Assembly (NCBI RefSeq): GCF_000600295.1
Contig: NZ_JEMG01000001.1
Location: forward strand, 1,865,165-1,929,164
Length of the DNA stretch: 64,000 nucleotides
Source: Hylemonella gracilis str. Niagara R
Lineage (GTDB): Bacteria > Pseudomonadota > Gammaproteobacteria > Burkholderiales > Burkholderiaceae_C
Direction of reading: 5' to 3'
Shown here: piece by piece, positions 1 to 8,976 of the stretch
Position numbering within the stretch: position 1 is the stretch's first letter
How the letters are laid out: every line of letters starts with the position of its first letter
Position numbers and translations under genes: made by a program
Notes under the pieces: generated by a model
Told to the model about the DNA's origin: nothing
The model's input: the letters and a program-made list of their open reading frames with translations, nothing else
Databases searched by the model: none

Positions 1-359
1 GTCTGCACGGCCGCCGGCATGCGGGCCTCGGCGGTGGACGGGGTGGCCAGGGCCAGCACCTTGCAGCTCGCCAAGCGTCGCCGTGCATGCCGGATCAGAA
101 TGTGACCGCCCTCGTCGGGCAGGTCCAGGTCGGCGACCAGCAGATCCACCATGCCGCCATCGATGGCCACCAGACCCGTCTCCAGCGTCTGCGCGCCGCG
201 CACCGAACCGATCTCCACCATCGCAGCCAGTGTCTGCACCAACTGCTGCTTCAAGGCAGGGTCATGCGCGACCACCAGGGCGCTCAAAGGCTTGCGCGCG
301 CCGGCCAGGCCAGTGGCGGCGGGTGTCTGTGCGGGCGAGGCGGTGGTGGAGTTTTCCAT
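1..359 (-). CDS. Response regulator receiver-domain protein (3' part outside the window)
   Basis: A minus-strand reading frame opens with ATG at 357-359 and runs off the left edge. The visible ~119 residues begin with about 20 Ala/Thr/Pro-rich residues, then a CheY-like receiver fold: a first hydrophobic strand (LSALVVAHD), a helix, and LLVADLDLPDEGG carrying the likely phospho-acceptor Asp, followed by HILIRHARR and a further strand KVLALATP. The usual acidic pair at the end of strand 1 is reduced to one Asp (AHD), so phosphorylation chemistry may differ from a standard receiver. The output domain is not visible; a NarL/LuxR-type regulator is possible but unproven. No histidine kinase is in view. 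Confidence 0.7.
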   Translation of the reverse strand, partial: MENSTTASPAQTPAATGLAGARKPLSALVVAHDPALKQQLVQTLAAMVEIGSVRGAQTLETGLVAIDGGMVDLLVADLDLPDEGGHILIRHARRRLASCKVLALATPSTAEARMPAAVQ

Positions 360-517
360 GGTGCAGCGGCGGCGGTGGATGGGCAGTCCGGCATTGTCAA
401 GGCCAGGCTTCCATGACGGGGGCGTCACCTTGCAACACGATGTAAGGAATGCAATCGGGCGCAAGGCGATCCTGACCGAGGGGCCAGATTCCATCCGTTC
501 GTGCGCCCCGCATGCGC

Positions 518-2572
518 TCAGACGTCGGTCTTTCGCGTTCGCGTACCGCCGACCCGTCTCGCATCCAGGGCACGGGCCAGTTTGTGCGGCAGGGGCAGGG
601 GTTCGGCGTGCAGTTGCGCGGCCAGCAACTCGGCGCAGAGCGCGGCGAAGCTCAAACCGCGTGAACCCAGGGCGGTCAGGATGGCGAGGCTGCCGGGTGT
701 GGACGATCTCTGGAAACTCTCTGGCGCCACGCCTGCGTCATCCACGAAACCGACCAGGGGCCGACGGTCCCGCGAGGTGCAGCGGATCTGGCTCCAGGCC
801 CGTACCTCACCGCGCATGAAGGTGGGCTCGAGCTGCTGTGCGATGGCGGGCAGCAGCGCGCGCAACTTGTCCAGATTGGCGGCATGGCCGGTGGCGACTG
901 TGGCATGCGAGGGCTGGGGATCGGTTTCACCGCGTTCGTAGGTGGAGCCGCATAGCCAGGCTGTGCCTGCGTCCATGGGCGCGTTCGGAATGAAGTGGCC
1001 GTTGCCATTGACCGGTGTCGGAGGCCAAGGGGGCGCGGTGCGGTCCTGTTGCATTGCATGCAGGCCCCAGCTGATTTGCCCGCGCACCGGGTTCAGGGGC
1101 AAGGGCGACGAGGCGGGCAGGTATGCGTCCAGCAGCTTCGCGCTGGCGCAGGCTGCGGCGACCACCACCAACTCGGCTTGCGCCAGTTCCGTCCCTTGCG
1201 CGTCCAGCACCTGCCAAGCTGCATTCGGACCGGTGCGTCGCAGGCGAGCGACACTGACGTGGCCGCGCACCTGCACGCCCGGCTGCGCCAGCCAGGCCGC
1301 GACCAGGCGTGCGGGTTTCATCCAACCGGCAAGGGCATGGACGATCGGCGCCGCATGGCCCTGGTCCCGCACACCGCTGAGCGACCAGTCCTGGTCCACC
1401 CGCAACAGGCCTTGCTGGCTCAAATGTTCCGCCGACTGCACCGTGTGACGTATGCCTGCGCGCGTCAAGCGCGACAAGAGATTGTCGTCCGGCGAGACAT
1501 GGGGGGAGAACAGGCCCACGGGCAGATCCGACGCGCGCGCGGCGGAGCTGCCCTCGAACGAATTGAGCAGATCCGACGCCCGTGCGGCGGAGCTGCCCTC
1601 GAGCGAATCCAGCAGTTTCGCCCCCCCATGGGCTGGGCGACTCTCGTCATGCTGCAAAGTCGAGGGCGCTGCCGCATCCAGCACCGTCACTTGCCAACCC
1701 CGGCGCGCCAGCGCAGCGGCTGTCGCCGCACCGGCCAGACCCGCGCCGATGACCACGCAGCGCCCAGGCTCGCGGTCCACTGGCGCGCGCGCGCGGGTCG
1801 GCTCCCAGCGTGGCGCGTACACCGCGCGGATGCTTTCGCGCTTCGGGGGTAAGCCCGGAACTTTCTCGACCTGCCAACCGTTTTCCGTCAAGGCGCGCCG
1901 CACCGCGCCGTTGGCCGTCCAACTGGCCAGCGTGGCGCCGCGCCGGGCCAAGGTGCTGAGATCGCGCAAGGTGTCGGGCGACCACATGTCCGGGTTGGCG
2001 TGCGGAGAGAAGCCATCGAGGAACACACTGTCCACCCGGTGTGGCAGGGTGGGGCGCAGTTCCCGCAGCATCTCACGCACATCGCCCAAGCAGAGGGTCA
2101 GCAGCACGCGGCCGTGGTCGAAACTCAGCCGCTGCACGGCACAGGAACTGCCGGGCTCCAGCCGCCGCCATTGCTTGGCCAGTTCCTCGGCCAGAGGCGC
2201 CAGTTCCGGCCAGGCCTGGGCACCGCGCACCAGGTCCTCGGCAGCGACCGGGAACGCCTCGATGGATATGAAATGCAGCAGGCTGGGGCGCCGGGCATCG
2301 TTGCGCCAGGCTTGCCAGGTGGCGAGAAAATTCAGTCCTAGGCCGAAGCCGGTTTCCAGAATGCGCCACTGGCGCTGATCCGCCCAGGCGCTTGCGCGCG
2401 TAGTTGGATTCTGCGTCTGCGCTTGGGCTGGTTCAACGCCGGGATCCGCCAGACCGCAGCCCGCGAGAAAGATGCGCCGCGCCTGGGCCAAGCCATCCGC
2501 CGTCGTGCGGTAGAGATCGTCGAAACGCTCGCTGTACGGCGTGCCCTCGCGCCAGCTGACGGGTTCGCTCAT
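518..2572 (-). CDS. mnmC: Bifunctional tRNA 5-methylaminomethyl-2-thiouridine biosynthesis protein MnmC
   Basis: MnmC finishes the wobble-uridine modification mnm5s2U34. Its C-terminal FAD oxidase removes the carboxymethyl group and its N-terminal SAM domain methylates the resulting amine. The 684-residue protein shows both halves: the methyltransferase glycine motif ETGFGLGLNF at about residues 73-82 with the family signature DSVFLDGFSPHANPDMW, and a Rossmann FAD motif CVVIGAGLAGAATA near residue 275. Length fits the fused enzyme of proteobacteria. Between the FAD motif and the conserved GLFSPH segment lies a perfect-frame 15-residue tandem duplication (residues ~321-350), listed separately. 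It stands alone on the minus strand, 60 bp downstream of yggX. Confidence 0.95.
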   Translation of the reverse strand: MSEPVSWREGTPYSERFDDLYRTTADGLAQARRIFLAGCGLADPGVEPAQAQTQNPTTRASAWADQRQWRILETGFGLGLNFLATWQAWRNDARRPSLLHFISIEAFPVAAEDLVRGAQAWPELAPLAEELAKQWRRLEPGSSCAVQRLSFDHGRVLLTLCLGDVREMLRELRPTLPHRVDSVFLDGFSPHANPDMWSPDTLRDLSTLARRGATLASWTANGAVRRALTENGWQVEKVPGLPPKRESIRAVYAPRWEPTRARAPVDREPGRCVVIGAGLAGAATAAALARRGWQVTVLDAAAPSTLQHDESRPAHGGAKLLDSLEGSSAARASDLLNSFEGSSAARASDLPVGLFSPHVSPDDNLLSRLTRAGIRHTVQSAEHLSQQGLLRVDQDWSLSGVRDQGHAAPIVHALAGWMKPARLVAAWLAQPGVQVRGHVSVARLRRTGPNAAWQVLDAQGTELAQAELVVVAAACASAKLLDAYLPASSPLPLNPVRGQISWGLHAMQQDRTAPPWPPTPVNGNGHFIPNAPMDAGTAWLCGSTYERGETDPQPSHATVATGHAANLDKLRALLPAIAQQLEPTFMRGEVRAWSQIRCTSRDRRPLVGFVDDAGVAPESFQRSSTPGSLAILTALGSRGLSFAALCAELLAAQLHAEPLPLPHKLARALDARRVGGTRTRKTDV
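1522..1611. repeat. Two tandem 45-bp copies inside mnmC
   Basis: Units 1522-1566 and 1567-1611 are near-identical 45-bp direct repeats, differing at a few positions. They encode two consecutive 15-residue copies of the pattern LLxSxEGSSAARASD within MnmC, and 45 being a multiple of three keeps the frame open. The segment falls in the FAD domain before the conserved GLFSPH motif, probably as a surface loop. It looks like slippage of a short in-frame unit. Confidence 0.9.
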
Positions 2573-2632
2573 CGGGGTGCGGTGACGCGATGCGGGCCGT
2601 GCCTCAGCCGATGCCCTGGGGTGGGGCCGCGT

Positions 2633-2905
2633 TCAGGCGCTGGGGGGCACGTAACCCTGGGCCTGCTCGGCACCGCTGCCGAAAAAGTGGTTTTCCATCT
2701 GGCGCGCGAGGTACTGGCGCGCGCGCGCGTCGGCCAGGTTCAGGCGGTTTTCATTGACCAGCATGGTCTGGTGCTTGAGCCAGGCAGCCCAGGCCTCCTT
2801 GCTCACGCTTTCCCAGATGCGCTTGCCCAGTTCGCCGGGATAGGGCGGGAAGTCCAGACCTTCGGCTTCCTTGCCGAGTTTGATGCAATTGACGGTGCGT
2901 GCCAT
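2633..2905 (-). CDS. yggX: YggX family Fe(II)-trafficking / oxidative damage protection protein
   Basis: Small cytoplasmic protein of the YggX family, implicated in iron trafficking and protection of Fe-S clusters during oxidative stress. The start [16 protein letters not shown] at 2905 is chosen because it matches the family N-terminus (M-x-R-T-V-x-C) with its single conserved Cys, giving 90 residues as usual for the family. An upstream in-frame Met at 2953 would add 16 atypical residues. Family motifs visible are [18 protein letters not shown] and [10 protein letters not shown]. It is divergent from the sulfate-binding protein gene; mnmC follows on the same strand. Confidence 0.93.
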   Translation of the reverse strand: MARTVNCIKLGKEAEGLDFPPYPGELGKRIWESVSKEAWAAWLKHQTMLVNENRLNLADARARQYLARQMENHFFGSGAEQAQGYVPPSA

Positions 2906-2944
2906 GTCGTGAATCTCTTGGATGGTTTTTATGGATGTTTGGGT

Positions 2945-2966
2945 AATAAGCAACTGAAATCTTATT
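2945..2966. promoter_or_regulatory. Candidate LysR-type (CysB-like) operator dyad
   Basis: The divergent region between yggX and the sulfate-binding protein gene holds a perfect inverted repeat, AATAAG, ten bases, CTTATT. The spacing and the ATAAG/CTTAT half sites resemble LysR-family operators, and sulfate-binding protein genes are classical CysB-type targets. The assignment to CysB is inference; no regulator gene of that type is in the window. Confidence 0.4.
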
Positions 2967-3056
2967 CGTTCCAGTTTGGGTCATGTCTCTCCAGAATGCC
3001 TTGCATCGCTTTTTTCTCGATTGCAGCGATTCCAACATCGAACCAAGGAACCCGAC

Positions 3057-4079
3057 ATGACGCAACGCCGCGACTTTATCAAGTTTCCCCTGCTGGCCGG
3101 TCTGCTGTCCGTCCTCGGCCTTGCCGGCACCCCGGCTTTGGCGCAGGACGTGACCCTGCTGAACGTGAGCTATGACCCCACCCGCGAGTTGTACGTGGAG
3201 TTCAACGCCGCCTTCGCCAAGTACTGGAAGGAAAAAACCGGCCAGAACGTGACCATCAAGCAGTCGCATGGCGGCTCAGGCAAGCAGGCCCGCTCCATCA
3301 TTGACGGCCTGGACGCCGACGTGGCCACGCTGGCCCTGGCGGGTGACACCGATGCGCTGGTGAAGAACGGGGGCTGGCTGGCCGCCGACTGGCAGAAGAA
3401 ACTGCCGCACAACTCCTCCCCCTACACCTCGACCATCGTGCTGGTGACGCGCCAGGGCAATCCCAAGGGCATCAAGGACTGGGATGACCTGGTCAAGCCC
3501 GGCGTGAGCGTGATCACCCCCAACCCCAAGACTTCCGGCGGCGCGCGCTGGAACTACCTGGCGGCCTGGGAGTTCGCCAAGCGCAAGTATGGTAACGATG
3601 CCAAGGCCAAGGAATTCGTGCAGAAGCTGTACGCCAACGTGCCCGTGTTGGACACCGGCGCACGCGGCTCCACCATCACCTTTGCCCAGCGCAACCAGGG
3701 CGACGTGCTGATCGCCTGGGAGAACGAGGCCTATCTGCTGGAAAAGGAATTCGGCGCCAAGTTCGACGTGGTGGCACCTTCGCTCTCCATCCTGGCCGAG
3801 CCCGCCGTGGCGGTGGTGGACAAGAACGTGGATAAGAAGGGCACGCGCAAGGTCGCGCAGGCCTACCTCGAGTACCTGTATTCCGAGGAAGGCCAGGACA
3901 TCGCGGGCAAGCACTTCTACCGCCCCGCCGTTTCCAAGAAGGCCATCGACAAGTACGCCAAGCAGTTCCCCAAGCTCAACCTGTTCACCATCGACCAGGG
4001 CTTCGGCGGCTGGGCCAAGGCGGACAAGGAGCACTTCGCCGACGGCGCGAGCTTCGACCAGATCTACGCCAAGAAGTAA
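3057..4079 (+). CDS. sbp: Sulfate ABC transporter substrate-binding protein
   Basis: Periplasmic sulfate (or thiosulfate) receptor of the Sbp/CysP family, 340 residues. ATG 3057 is followed by [18 protein letters not shown] and a cleavage site near [17 protein letters not shown]; the latter is the characteristic mature N-terminus. Other family segments are [39 protein letters not shown] and [11 protein letters not shown], which line the oxyanion pocket in the known structures. The arginine pair before the hydrophobic core leaves Tat export possible. The partner genes cysT, cysW and cysA do not follow; the next genes are fccA and fccB, so the permease must lie elsewhere or be shared. Confidence 0.93.
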   Translation: MTQRRDFIKFPLLAGLLSVLGLAGTPALAQDVTLLNVSYDPTRELYVEFNAAFAKYWKEKTGQNVTIKQSHGGSGKQARSIIDGLDADVATLALAGDTDALVKNGGWLAADWQKKLPHNSSPYTSTIVLVTRQGNPKGIKDWDDLVKPGVSVITPNPKTSGGARWNYLAAWEFAKRKYGNDAKAKEFVQKLYANVPVLDTGARGSTITFAQRNQGDVLIAWENEAYLLEKEFGAKFDVVAPSLSILAEPAVAVVDKNVDKKGTRKVAQAYLEYLYSEEGQDIAGKHFYRPAVSKKAIDKYAKQFPKLNLFTIDQGFGGWAKADKEHFADGASFDQIYAKK

Positions 4080-4209
4080 ACGCCACGAGGCCAGCGTCCG
4101 TCCAATCACACCGGAAATCAGGGAGCATTCATGTCGGTCTTGTTGATTGCAGCTAGTCTGGCCGATCTGTGTTTTGAATGAAAAGCCAAATCAAGGAACA
4201 AACACGGGT

Positions 4210-4237
4210 TTGCATTGGGTCAGAATGTTTCGATACT
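4210..4237 (+). promoter_or_regulatory. Candidate sigma-70 promoter of fccAB
   Basis: TTGCAT at 4210-4215, a 16-bp spacer and GATACT at 4232-4237 resemble -35 and -10 boxes 29 bp before the fccA start. The 4080-4265 gap separates fccAB from the sulfate-binding protein gene. The same gap also contains a 16-codon frame at 4131-4181 with a GGGAG-like site upstream, which may be noise. Confidence 0.35.
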
Positions 4238-4265
4238 CGGATCTGAATTTTCTGGAGACTGGCGC

Positions 4266-4586
4266 ATGAAAAAATTCCTATCCATCGGGTCCATCCTGTT
4301 GTTGGCCGTGGCGCTGAGTACCAGCGCCGCCGCGCAGGGCGTGGACACCCAGGTCCGCGTCTGGGCCGCGAGCTGCGCTGCCTGCCATGGCACGAATGGC
4401 GCGGGAGGCCCCGCGCGGGGTGCGATCCCGGTGATCGCCGGCCAGGACAAGACCGTGCTGCTGCAAAAGCTGCTGGCCTACAAGAAAGGTGAGCTGCAGG
4501 CCACCGTGATGCACCAGCACGCCAAGGGCTACAGCGACGGCGAGCTTGAACGTCTGGCGGCTTTTTTCGCTGCCCAGAAGCCTTGA
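4266..4586 (+). CDS. fccA: c-type cytochrome subunit of flavocytochrome c sulfide dehydrogenase
   Basis: A 106-residue exported monoheme cytochrome c. ATG 4266 starts a Sec signal peptide (MKKFLSIGSILLLAVALSTSAAAQG), and the mature part carries a CAACH heme-binding motif in SCAACHGTNGAGGPARG. A Met suitable as the sixth ligand occurs near ATVMHQHAKGYSDGE. It ends 28 bp before the flavoprotein gene fccB, so the pair forms a two-gene operon. In flavocytochrome c the small subunit takes electrons from the FAD subunit during sulfide oxidation in the periplasm and passes them to the respiratory chain. The closest alternative is a stand-alone c553-type cytochrome, but the neighbour argues for FccA/SoxE. 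Confidence 0.85.
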   Translation: MKKFLSIGSILLLAVALSTSAAAQGVDTQVRVWAASCAACHGTNGAGGPARGAIPVIAGQDKTVLLQKLLAYKKGELQATVMHQHAKGYSDGELERLAAFFAAQKP

Positions 4587-4614
4587 ACCGCCTTGAACCC
4601 TGGAGACACGCAAC

Positions 4615-5916
4615 ATGAACACGATGCAACGCAGAGTTTTTTTGCGCACCGTCGCGGCTGGCGCGGGTGCCGGTGCCCTGACCACCTTGGTCGGTTGTGC
4701 TGCCACCCCCATCGGCACGGCGCGCCAGCGCGTGGTGGTGATCGGCGGGGGCTACGGTGGCGCGACAGCGGCCAAGTACCTGCGCTTATGGACGATGGGT
4801 ACGGCACAGGAACTCGAGGTGGTGCTGGTCGAGCGTGAGGCCGCCTTCATTTCCTGCCCACTGTCCAACCTCGTGCTGGGTGGTTACGAGAAGATCGAAA
4901 ACCTAACCACCAGCTACGACACCTTGCAGCGCAAGCACGGCGTGCGCGTGGTGCGTGACGAGGCCACGGCCATAGACGTGGCCAAGAAGGAAGTGCGGTT
5001 GGCGCGTGGCGACACCCTGAAGTACGACCGCCTCATCGTCTCGCCGGGCATCGACTTTCTCTACAACCAGACGCCCGGTCTGGAAAGCGCCGAGGCGCAA
5101 GCCAAGGTGCTGCATGCCTGGAAGGCGGGCGCCCAGACGGTCGCGCTGCGCAAGCAGCTTGAGGCCCTGGACAACGGCGGAACCTATGTGCTGCACATCC
5201 CCAAGGCGCCGTACCGCTGCCCGCCGGGACCTTACGAGCGCGTCTCGCAGGTCGCGTCTTACTTCAAGGCCCACAAGCCGCGCTCCAAAGTCATCGTGCT
5301 GGACGCCAACCCGGACATCACGTCGAAGAAGGGTCTGTTCCTTAAGGCCTGGACCGATCTGTACCCGGGATTGGTCGAGTACCGAGCGAGCAACGAGCTT
5401 GTGCGCGTCGATGCCAACAGCCTGTCCATCGAGACCAGCTTTGACACCGTGCGCGCGGGCGTGCTCAACGTAGTGCCGCCGCAGCAGGCGGGCCGCATCG
5501 CGCAGCAGGCCCAGCTGCTCAACGTGGGCGGACGTTGGGCGGGCGTGGACTTCCGCAGCTTTGAGTCCGCCGTCGCGCCGGGCGTGCACGTGCTGGGCGA
5601 CGCCACGGCCTCGGCGCCGGGCATGCCCAAGTCCGGTTTCATGGCCAACAACCACGGCAAGGTCGCGGCGGACGCGGTCATCGCGCTGCTGCAGGGGCGT
5701 GAGGTCAACCCCGAGCCCATCCTCGCCAACACCTGCTACAGCTTCGTCTCCGAGACGGAAGTGGTGCATGTGGCGTCCGTCCACAAATGGAACGCGGAGC
5801 AGAAGACGCTGACGGCGGTGCCGGGGGCCGGGGGCCTGTCCTCCGCGGCCAATGCGCTGGAAGGCCAATACGCCAAGTCCTGGGCGCGCAACATCTGGGC
5901 CGACGCGCTGCTTTGA
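4615..5916 (+). CDS. fccB: Sulfide dehydrogenase (flavocytochrome c) flavoprotein subunit
   Basis: A 433-residue FAD/NAD(P)-type disulfide oxidoreductase that oxidises sulfide in the periplasm together with FccA. The N-terminus carries a Tat-type signal (QRRVFLRTVAAGAGAG) with a lipobox-like LVGC. The dinucleotide fold RVVVIGGGYGGATAAKYLR follows. Two conserved Cys expected for the redox-active disulfide are visible in FISCPLSNLVLGGYE and PKAPYRCPPGPYERV. The C-terminal flavocytochrome-c flavin-binding domain is represented by NTCYSFVSETEVVHVASVH. It is a member of the FCSD/SoxF branch of the sulfide:quinone oxidoreductase superfamily, assigned here because of the adjacent cytochrome. Confidence 0.92.
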   Translation: MNTMQRRVFLRTVAAGAGAGALTTLVGCAATPIGTARQRVVVIGGGYGGATAAKYLRLWTMGTAQELEVVLVEREAAFISCPLSNLVLGGYEKIENLTTSYDTLQRKHGVRVVRDEATAIDVAKKEVRLARGDTLKYDRLIVSPGIDFLYNQTPGLESAEAQAKVLHAWKAGAQTVALRKQLEALDNGGTYVLHIPKAPYRCPPGPYERVSQVASYFKAHKPRSKVIVLDANPDITSKKGLFLKAWTDLYPGLVEYRASNELVRVDANSLSIETSFDTVRAGVLNVVPPQQAGRIAQQAQLLNVGGRWAGVDFRSFESAVAPGVHVLGDATASAPGMPKSGFMANNHGKVAADAVIALLQGREVNPEPILANTCYSFVSETEVVHVASVHKWNAEQKTLTAVPGAGGLSSAANALEGQYAKSWARNIWADALL

Positions 5917-6011
5917 GTTGCCACGACTTGGGTCTATAGATATTGCAGCGATAAGCAAGCAACGATTGAGTCGTTCGCTTTGCGGCCCGTCTTCGCTAGA
6001 GTCCTTGCGCC

Positions 6012-7175
6012 ATGGACATCAAGCAAACTCTGGACGAAACACTCGCGCTGCTGTGCGCGAGCCTGGCGGCCACCGCCGTCGAGCGCGACCGGCAAGGCGG
6101 CCATGCCACCGCTGAACGCGCGCTGTTGCGCGACAGCGGGCTGCTGACCCTGGCCGTGCCGACAAAGTTCGGTGGGCAGGGCGAAAGCTGGCCCGTCATC
6201 TTGCGTGCCATCCGCCGCATCGCGGCGGTGGACAGTTCTCTTGCGCACCTTTTTGCCTTCCAGCATCTGCAGGTGGCCAGCCTGTCCTTCTTCGGCAGCG
6301 AGGAGCAGCAAGAAGAGTGGCTGACGCGCACCGTGCGCGAGCGCTGGTTCTGGGGCAATGCCAACAACCCGGCCGACAAGCGCGTGACGGCGGCGGAGTT
6401 CGACGAAGGCCTGGTGCTCAATGGCGTCAAGAGTTTTTGCTCGGGCGCGGTGGGGGCCGATGTGTTGCTGGTCTCGGCCCATCTGGAATGCGGCCGGCTG
6501 ATCGCGGCGACCCTGCCCACGGACCGTGAGGGTTTGCAGATCCAGGGCGACTGGAACGCCATCGGGCAACGCCAGACCGACAGTGGCAACGTGATCTTCG
6601 AGGACGTGCTGGTCCATCCCGAGGAGGTGCTGAACCCCGGCCCGGGCAGCAGCGCCTGGGCTTCGCTGCGCTCCACGCTGTCGCAGTCCATGCTGGTCAA
6701 CATCTACCTCGGTATCGCCGAGGGCGCACACCAGGCCGCGCGGGATCACACGCGGCAGTGGCGCAGGCCCTGGGTGCTGTCGAACGTGGAGCAGGCCACG
6801 CAGGACCCTTATCTGCTGGAGAAGTTCGGCGAGTTCTGGGTGCAGCTCAAGGCCGCCGAGGCCCTGGCCGAGCAGGCGGCGCAACAAATCGAGGCCGCTT
6901 GGCAGCGTGGCCTGTCGCTCACGGCCGAGGAACGCGGTGCAGTCTCGATCGCGGTGGCCTCGGCCAAGGTGGTGGCGGCGCGCGCTGCCCTGGACATCGG
7001 CAGCCGCCTGTTTGAAGTGGCCGGTACCTCCTCGTTGCACGCGCCCTTGGGCCACGACCGTTTCTGGCGCAACGCCCGCACCCACACCTTGCACGATCCG
7101 ATCGAATACAAACTGCGCGATCTGGGCAACTGGGCGCTGAACGACGTCCTGCCGACGCCTTCCGCCTACACCTGA
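6012..7175 (+). CDS. Acyl-CoA dehydrogenase-fold flavoprotein, DszC/SfnC-like organosulfur monooxygenase type
   Basis: A 387-residue protein with the acyl-CoA dehydrogenase fold: an N-terminal helical domain (GLLTLAVPTKFGGQGESW), a middle beta domain (FWGNANNPADKRV, LNGVKSFCSGAVGADVLLV) and a C-terminal helical domain (AAEALAEQAAQQIEAAW). The catalytic Glu of true acyl-CoA dehydrogenases is not evident, and the segment FEVAGTSSLHAPLGHDRFWRNARTHTLHDP matches the FMN-dependent DszC/SfnC group that desulfurises sulfones and thiophenes. In other bacteria such genes sit in sulfur-starvation clusters; here it lies between fccAB and an ABC importer. A flavin reductase is needed in this group and none is in view. 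The substrate is not predictable. Confidence 0.75.
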   Translation: MDIKQTLDETLALLCASLAATAVERDRQGGHATAERALLRDSGLLTLAVPTKFGGQGESWPVILRAIRRIAAVDSSLAHLFAFQHLQVASLSFFGSEEQQEEWLTRTVRERWFWGNANNPADKRVTAAEFDEGLVLNGVKSFCSGAVGADVLLVSAHLECGRLIAATLPTDREGLQIQGDWNAIGQRQTDSGNVIFEDVLVHPEEVLNPGPGSSAWASLRSTLSQSMLVNIYLGIAEGAHQAARDHTRQWRRPWVLSNVEQATQDPYLLEKFGEFWVQLKAAEALAEQAAQQIEAAWQRGLSLTAEERGAVSIAVASAKVVAARAALDIGSRLFEVAGTSSLHAPLGHDRFWRNARTHTLHDPIEYKLRDLGNWALNDVLPTPSAYT

Positions 7176-7185
7176 GGGCGCATTG

Positions 7186-7216
7186 GCCGATCGGCCTTAT
7201 GCCGATTCGGCCATAT
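7186..7216. repeat. Two direct copies of a self-complementary 15/16-mer
   Basis: GCCGATCGGCCTTAT (7186-7200) is followed at once by GCCGATTCGGCCATAT (7201-7216). Each copy holds a GGCC/CCGATCGG-type palindrome. It starts 11 bp after the acyl-CoA dehydrogenase-like gene and could be a terminator fragment or an operator for the small downstream frame. Confidence 0.5.
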
Positions 7217-7287
7217 GCATCTGACGATCTTTTCGTTCTCTTTTACGGCGCTTGTTTTCACAATCCGTGCATCTCATCAAGGATCAC

Positions 7288-7425
7288 ATGACACAAGGCA
7301 CGCTTGAGCAGCAGGACGACGAAACCAGCCAGGATTGGCCGGCGTCCTCATGGCTGCGCGCCTTGCTAGGCATCACTGCTGCGGCTCTGCTGCTGGCGGT
7401 GCATGCGCTGCCGCACCTCGCGTGA
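7288..7425 (+). CDS. Small single-span membrane protein (45 aa), hypothetical
   Basis: A 45-codon frame starts with ATG 7288, preceded by an AAGGA ribosome-binding site at 7279-7283. The peptide has an acidic, Gln-rich N-terminus (MTQGTLEQQDDETSQDW) and one hydrophobic helix (LRALLGITAAALLLAVHAL), so a single membrane anchor with the N-terminus in the cytoplasm is plausible. It lies between the DszC-like gene and the convergent ABC importer. No family was recognised; it may be a chance frame, but the start site and topology look real. Confidence 0.4.
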   Translation: MTQGTLEQQDDETSQDWPASSWLRALLGITAAALLLAVHALPHLA

Positions 7426-7513
7426 ACCGCCCGCCGCCGGGACCCGTCGCCGGCTTGGCGCACGGCCACGCTGACAAGGGAGAGCGCTGGGTTGTTGGGG
7501 CGCGATGGCTTCC

Positions 7514-8251
7514 TCAATGAATGCGGATGTCCGCGATGAACTGCTGCGCGCGCGGGTGCTGCGGGCGGGTGAAGAATTCATCGGGGCGGGCGCGTTCGAG
7601 CACCCGGCCCGCATCCATGAAAAGCACGCGGCCGGCCACCTCGCGGGCAAAGCCCATTTCGTGCGTGACGACCACCATGGTCATGCCGTCGCGCGCCAGG
7701 TCCTTCATGACCTGCAGTACCTCACCCACCATTTCCGGGTCGAGCGCACTGGTGGGCTCATCAAACAGCATCAGCGGCGGTTGCATGGCCAGCGCGCGCG
7801 CGATGGCCACGCGTTGCTGCTGCCCGCCCGAGAGCTGCGCCGGCAGCGCGTCGGCCTTGTGGGACAGGCCCACGCGGTCCAACAGGGCGAGCGCGCGCTC
7901 GCGGGCCTCGGCCTTGGTGGCGCGTTTCAGGGAGACGGGCGCCAGCGTGCAGTTTTCCAGGGCCGTGAGGTGCGGGAACAGATTGAACTGCTGGAACACG
8001 AAACCGATGCGCGAGCGGAAGGCATTGAGGTCGAGGCCCTTGCGGTGGATGTCCTCGCCGTCCAGGGTGATGCGACCGCTGTCGATCGGCTCCAGGCGGT
8101 TGAGGGTGCGGATCAGCGTCGATTTGCCCGAGCCCGAGGGGCCGCAGACCACGACGATTTCACCCCGGGTCACGGTCTCGTTGATGTCGACCAGGGCGTG
8201 GTAGTCACGGCGCGGGCCGTACCATTTGTTGACGTTGTCGAAGGTGATCAT
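7514..8251 (-). CDS. Polar amino-acid-type ABC transporter ATP-binding protein
   Basis: A 245-residue ATPase of the GlnQ/GltL family. Walker [11 protein letters not shown]-loop [13 protein letters not shown], signature [15 protein letters not shown], Walker [14 protein letters not shown] and the switch His in [10 protein letters not shown] are all intact. It is the last gene of a minus-strand operon (substrate-binding protein, two permeases, ATPase); its ATG overlaps the stop of the upstream permease by four bases (ATGA), indicating translational coupling. Confidence 0.95.
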   Translation of the reverse strand: MITFDNVNKWYGPRRDYHALVDINETVTRGEIVVVCGPSGSGKSTLIRTLNRLEPIDSGRITLDGEDIHRKGLDLNAFRSRIGFVFQQFNLFPHLTALENCTLAPVSLKRATKAEARERALALLDRVGLSHKADALPAQLSGGQQQRVAIARALAMQPPLMLFDEPTSALDPEMVGEVLQVMKDLARDGMTMVVVTHEMGFAREVAGRVLFMDAGRVLERARPDEFFTRPQHPRAQQFIADIRIH

Positions 8252-8967
8252 GCGACGGCAGAGGCGGAATGGTGCAGGGATGGCGCTTTGCGGTCCAGCC
8301 GGCGTTCCAGCCAGTAGGCAAAACGCGAGAGGCTGAAGCAGAGCGTGAAGTAGCTCAGGCCCAGCAGCAGGTAGAGCTGGACCGGGTAGACGAAGACCTG
8401 GGTGTTGATCTGGGACGTGATGAAGGACACCTCGTTCAGGCCGATGATGTAGCCCAGCGAGGTTTCCTTGATGGTCATCACGAACTGGCTGACCAGCGAG
8501 GGCAGCATATTGCGCAGGGCCTGCGGCAAGATCACCCCGCGCATGGCCTGCAGCCAGGACAGGCCGAGCGACCGTGCGCTTTCCATCTGGCCGCGCGGCA
8601 GGCCCAGGATGCCCGCGCGCACCACCTCGGCGAGGTAGGCGCCGTTGAACAGCGCCAGCGCGATCAGCATGGTGGTGAACTGGTCCGTCTTCGCGCCCGT
8701 CACGCTGGGCAGGAAGAAATAGGCCCAGAACACCACCATCAGCAGCGGCGTGCCGCGCACCACGTAGACCAGGGCGGTCACGGGCCAGCGCAGGGCGCGC
8801 CAGGGGCTCACGCGCGCCAGTCCCAGCGCGAGGCCCATGGGCAGGGAGGCGAGCAGGCCGGCGGCGGACAGCAGCAGGGTGAGGGCGAGCCCGCCCAGCG
8901 GGCCTTCGGGGTACTGGCCGACGAGGAAATAGAGCCAGTAGTTGTCGATGACTTCAAGAAAGGTCAT
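8248..8967 (-). CDS. Polar amino-acid-type ABC transporter permease (second)
   Basis: A 239-residue inner-membrane permease of the HisM/GltK family with about five hydrophobic spans. The His/Glu/Gln/Arg-opine TM region is visible, and the EAA loop motif that docks on the ATPase reads [22 protein letters not shown]. It follows the first permease by nine bases and overlaps the ATPase gene by four. The predicted heterodimer GltJ/GltK-like channel would serve the upstream binding protein. Confidence 0.93.
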   Translation of the reverse strand: MTFLEVIDNYWLYFLVGQYPEGPLGGLALTLLLSAAGLLASLPMGLALGLARVSPWRALRWPVTALVYVVRGTPLLMVVFWAYFFLPSVTGAKTDQFTTMLIALALFNGAYLAEVVRAGILGLPRGQMESARSLGLSWLQAMRGVILPQALRNMLPSLVSQFVMTIKETSLGYIIGLNEVSFITSQINTQVFVYPVQLYLLLGLSYFTLCFSLSRFAYWLERRLDRKAPSLHHSASAVA

Positions 8968-8976
8968 GGGCAGTCC

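Noticed and set aside
4131-4181. A 16-codon frame with a GGGAG-like site before fccA, considered as a cysT remnant or leader peptide
   Set aside because: The residues do not resemble the CysT N-terminus, and no terminator or anti-terminator structure accompanies it.
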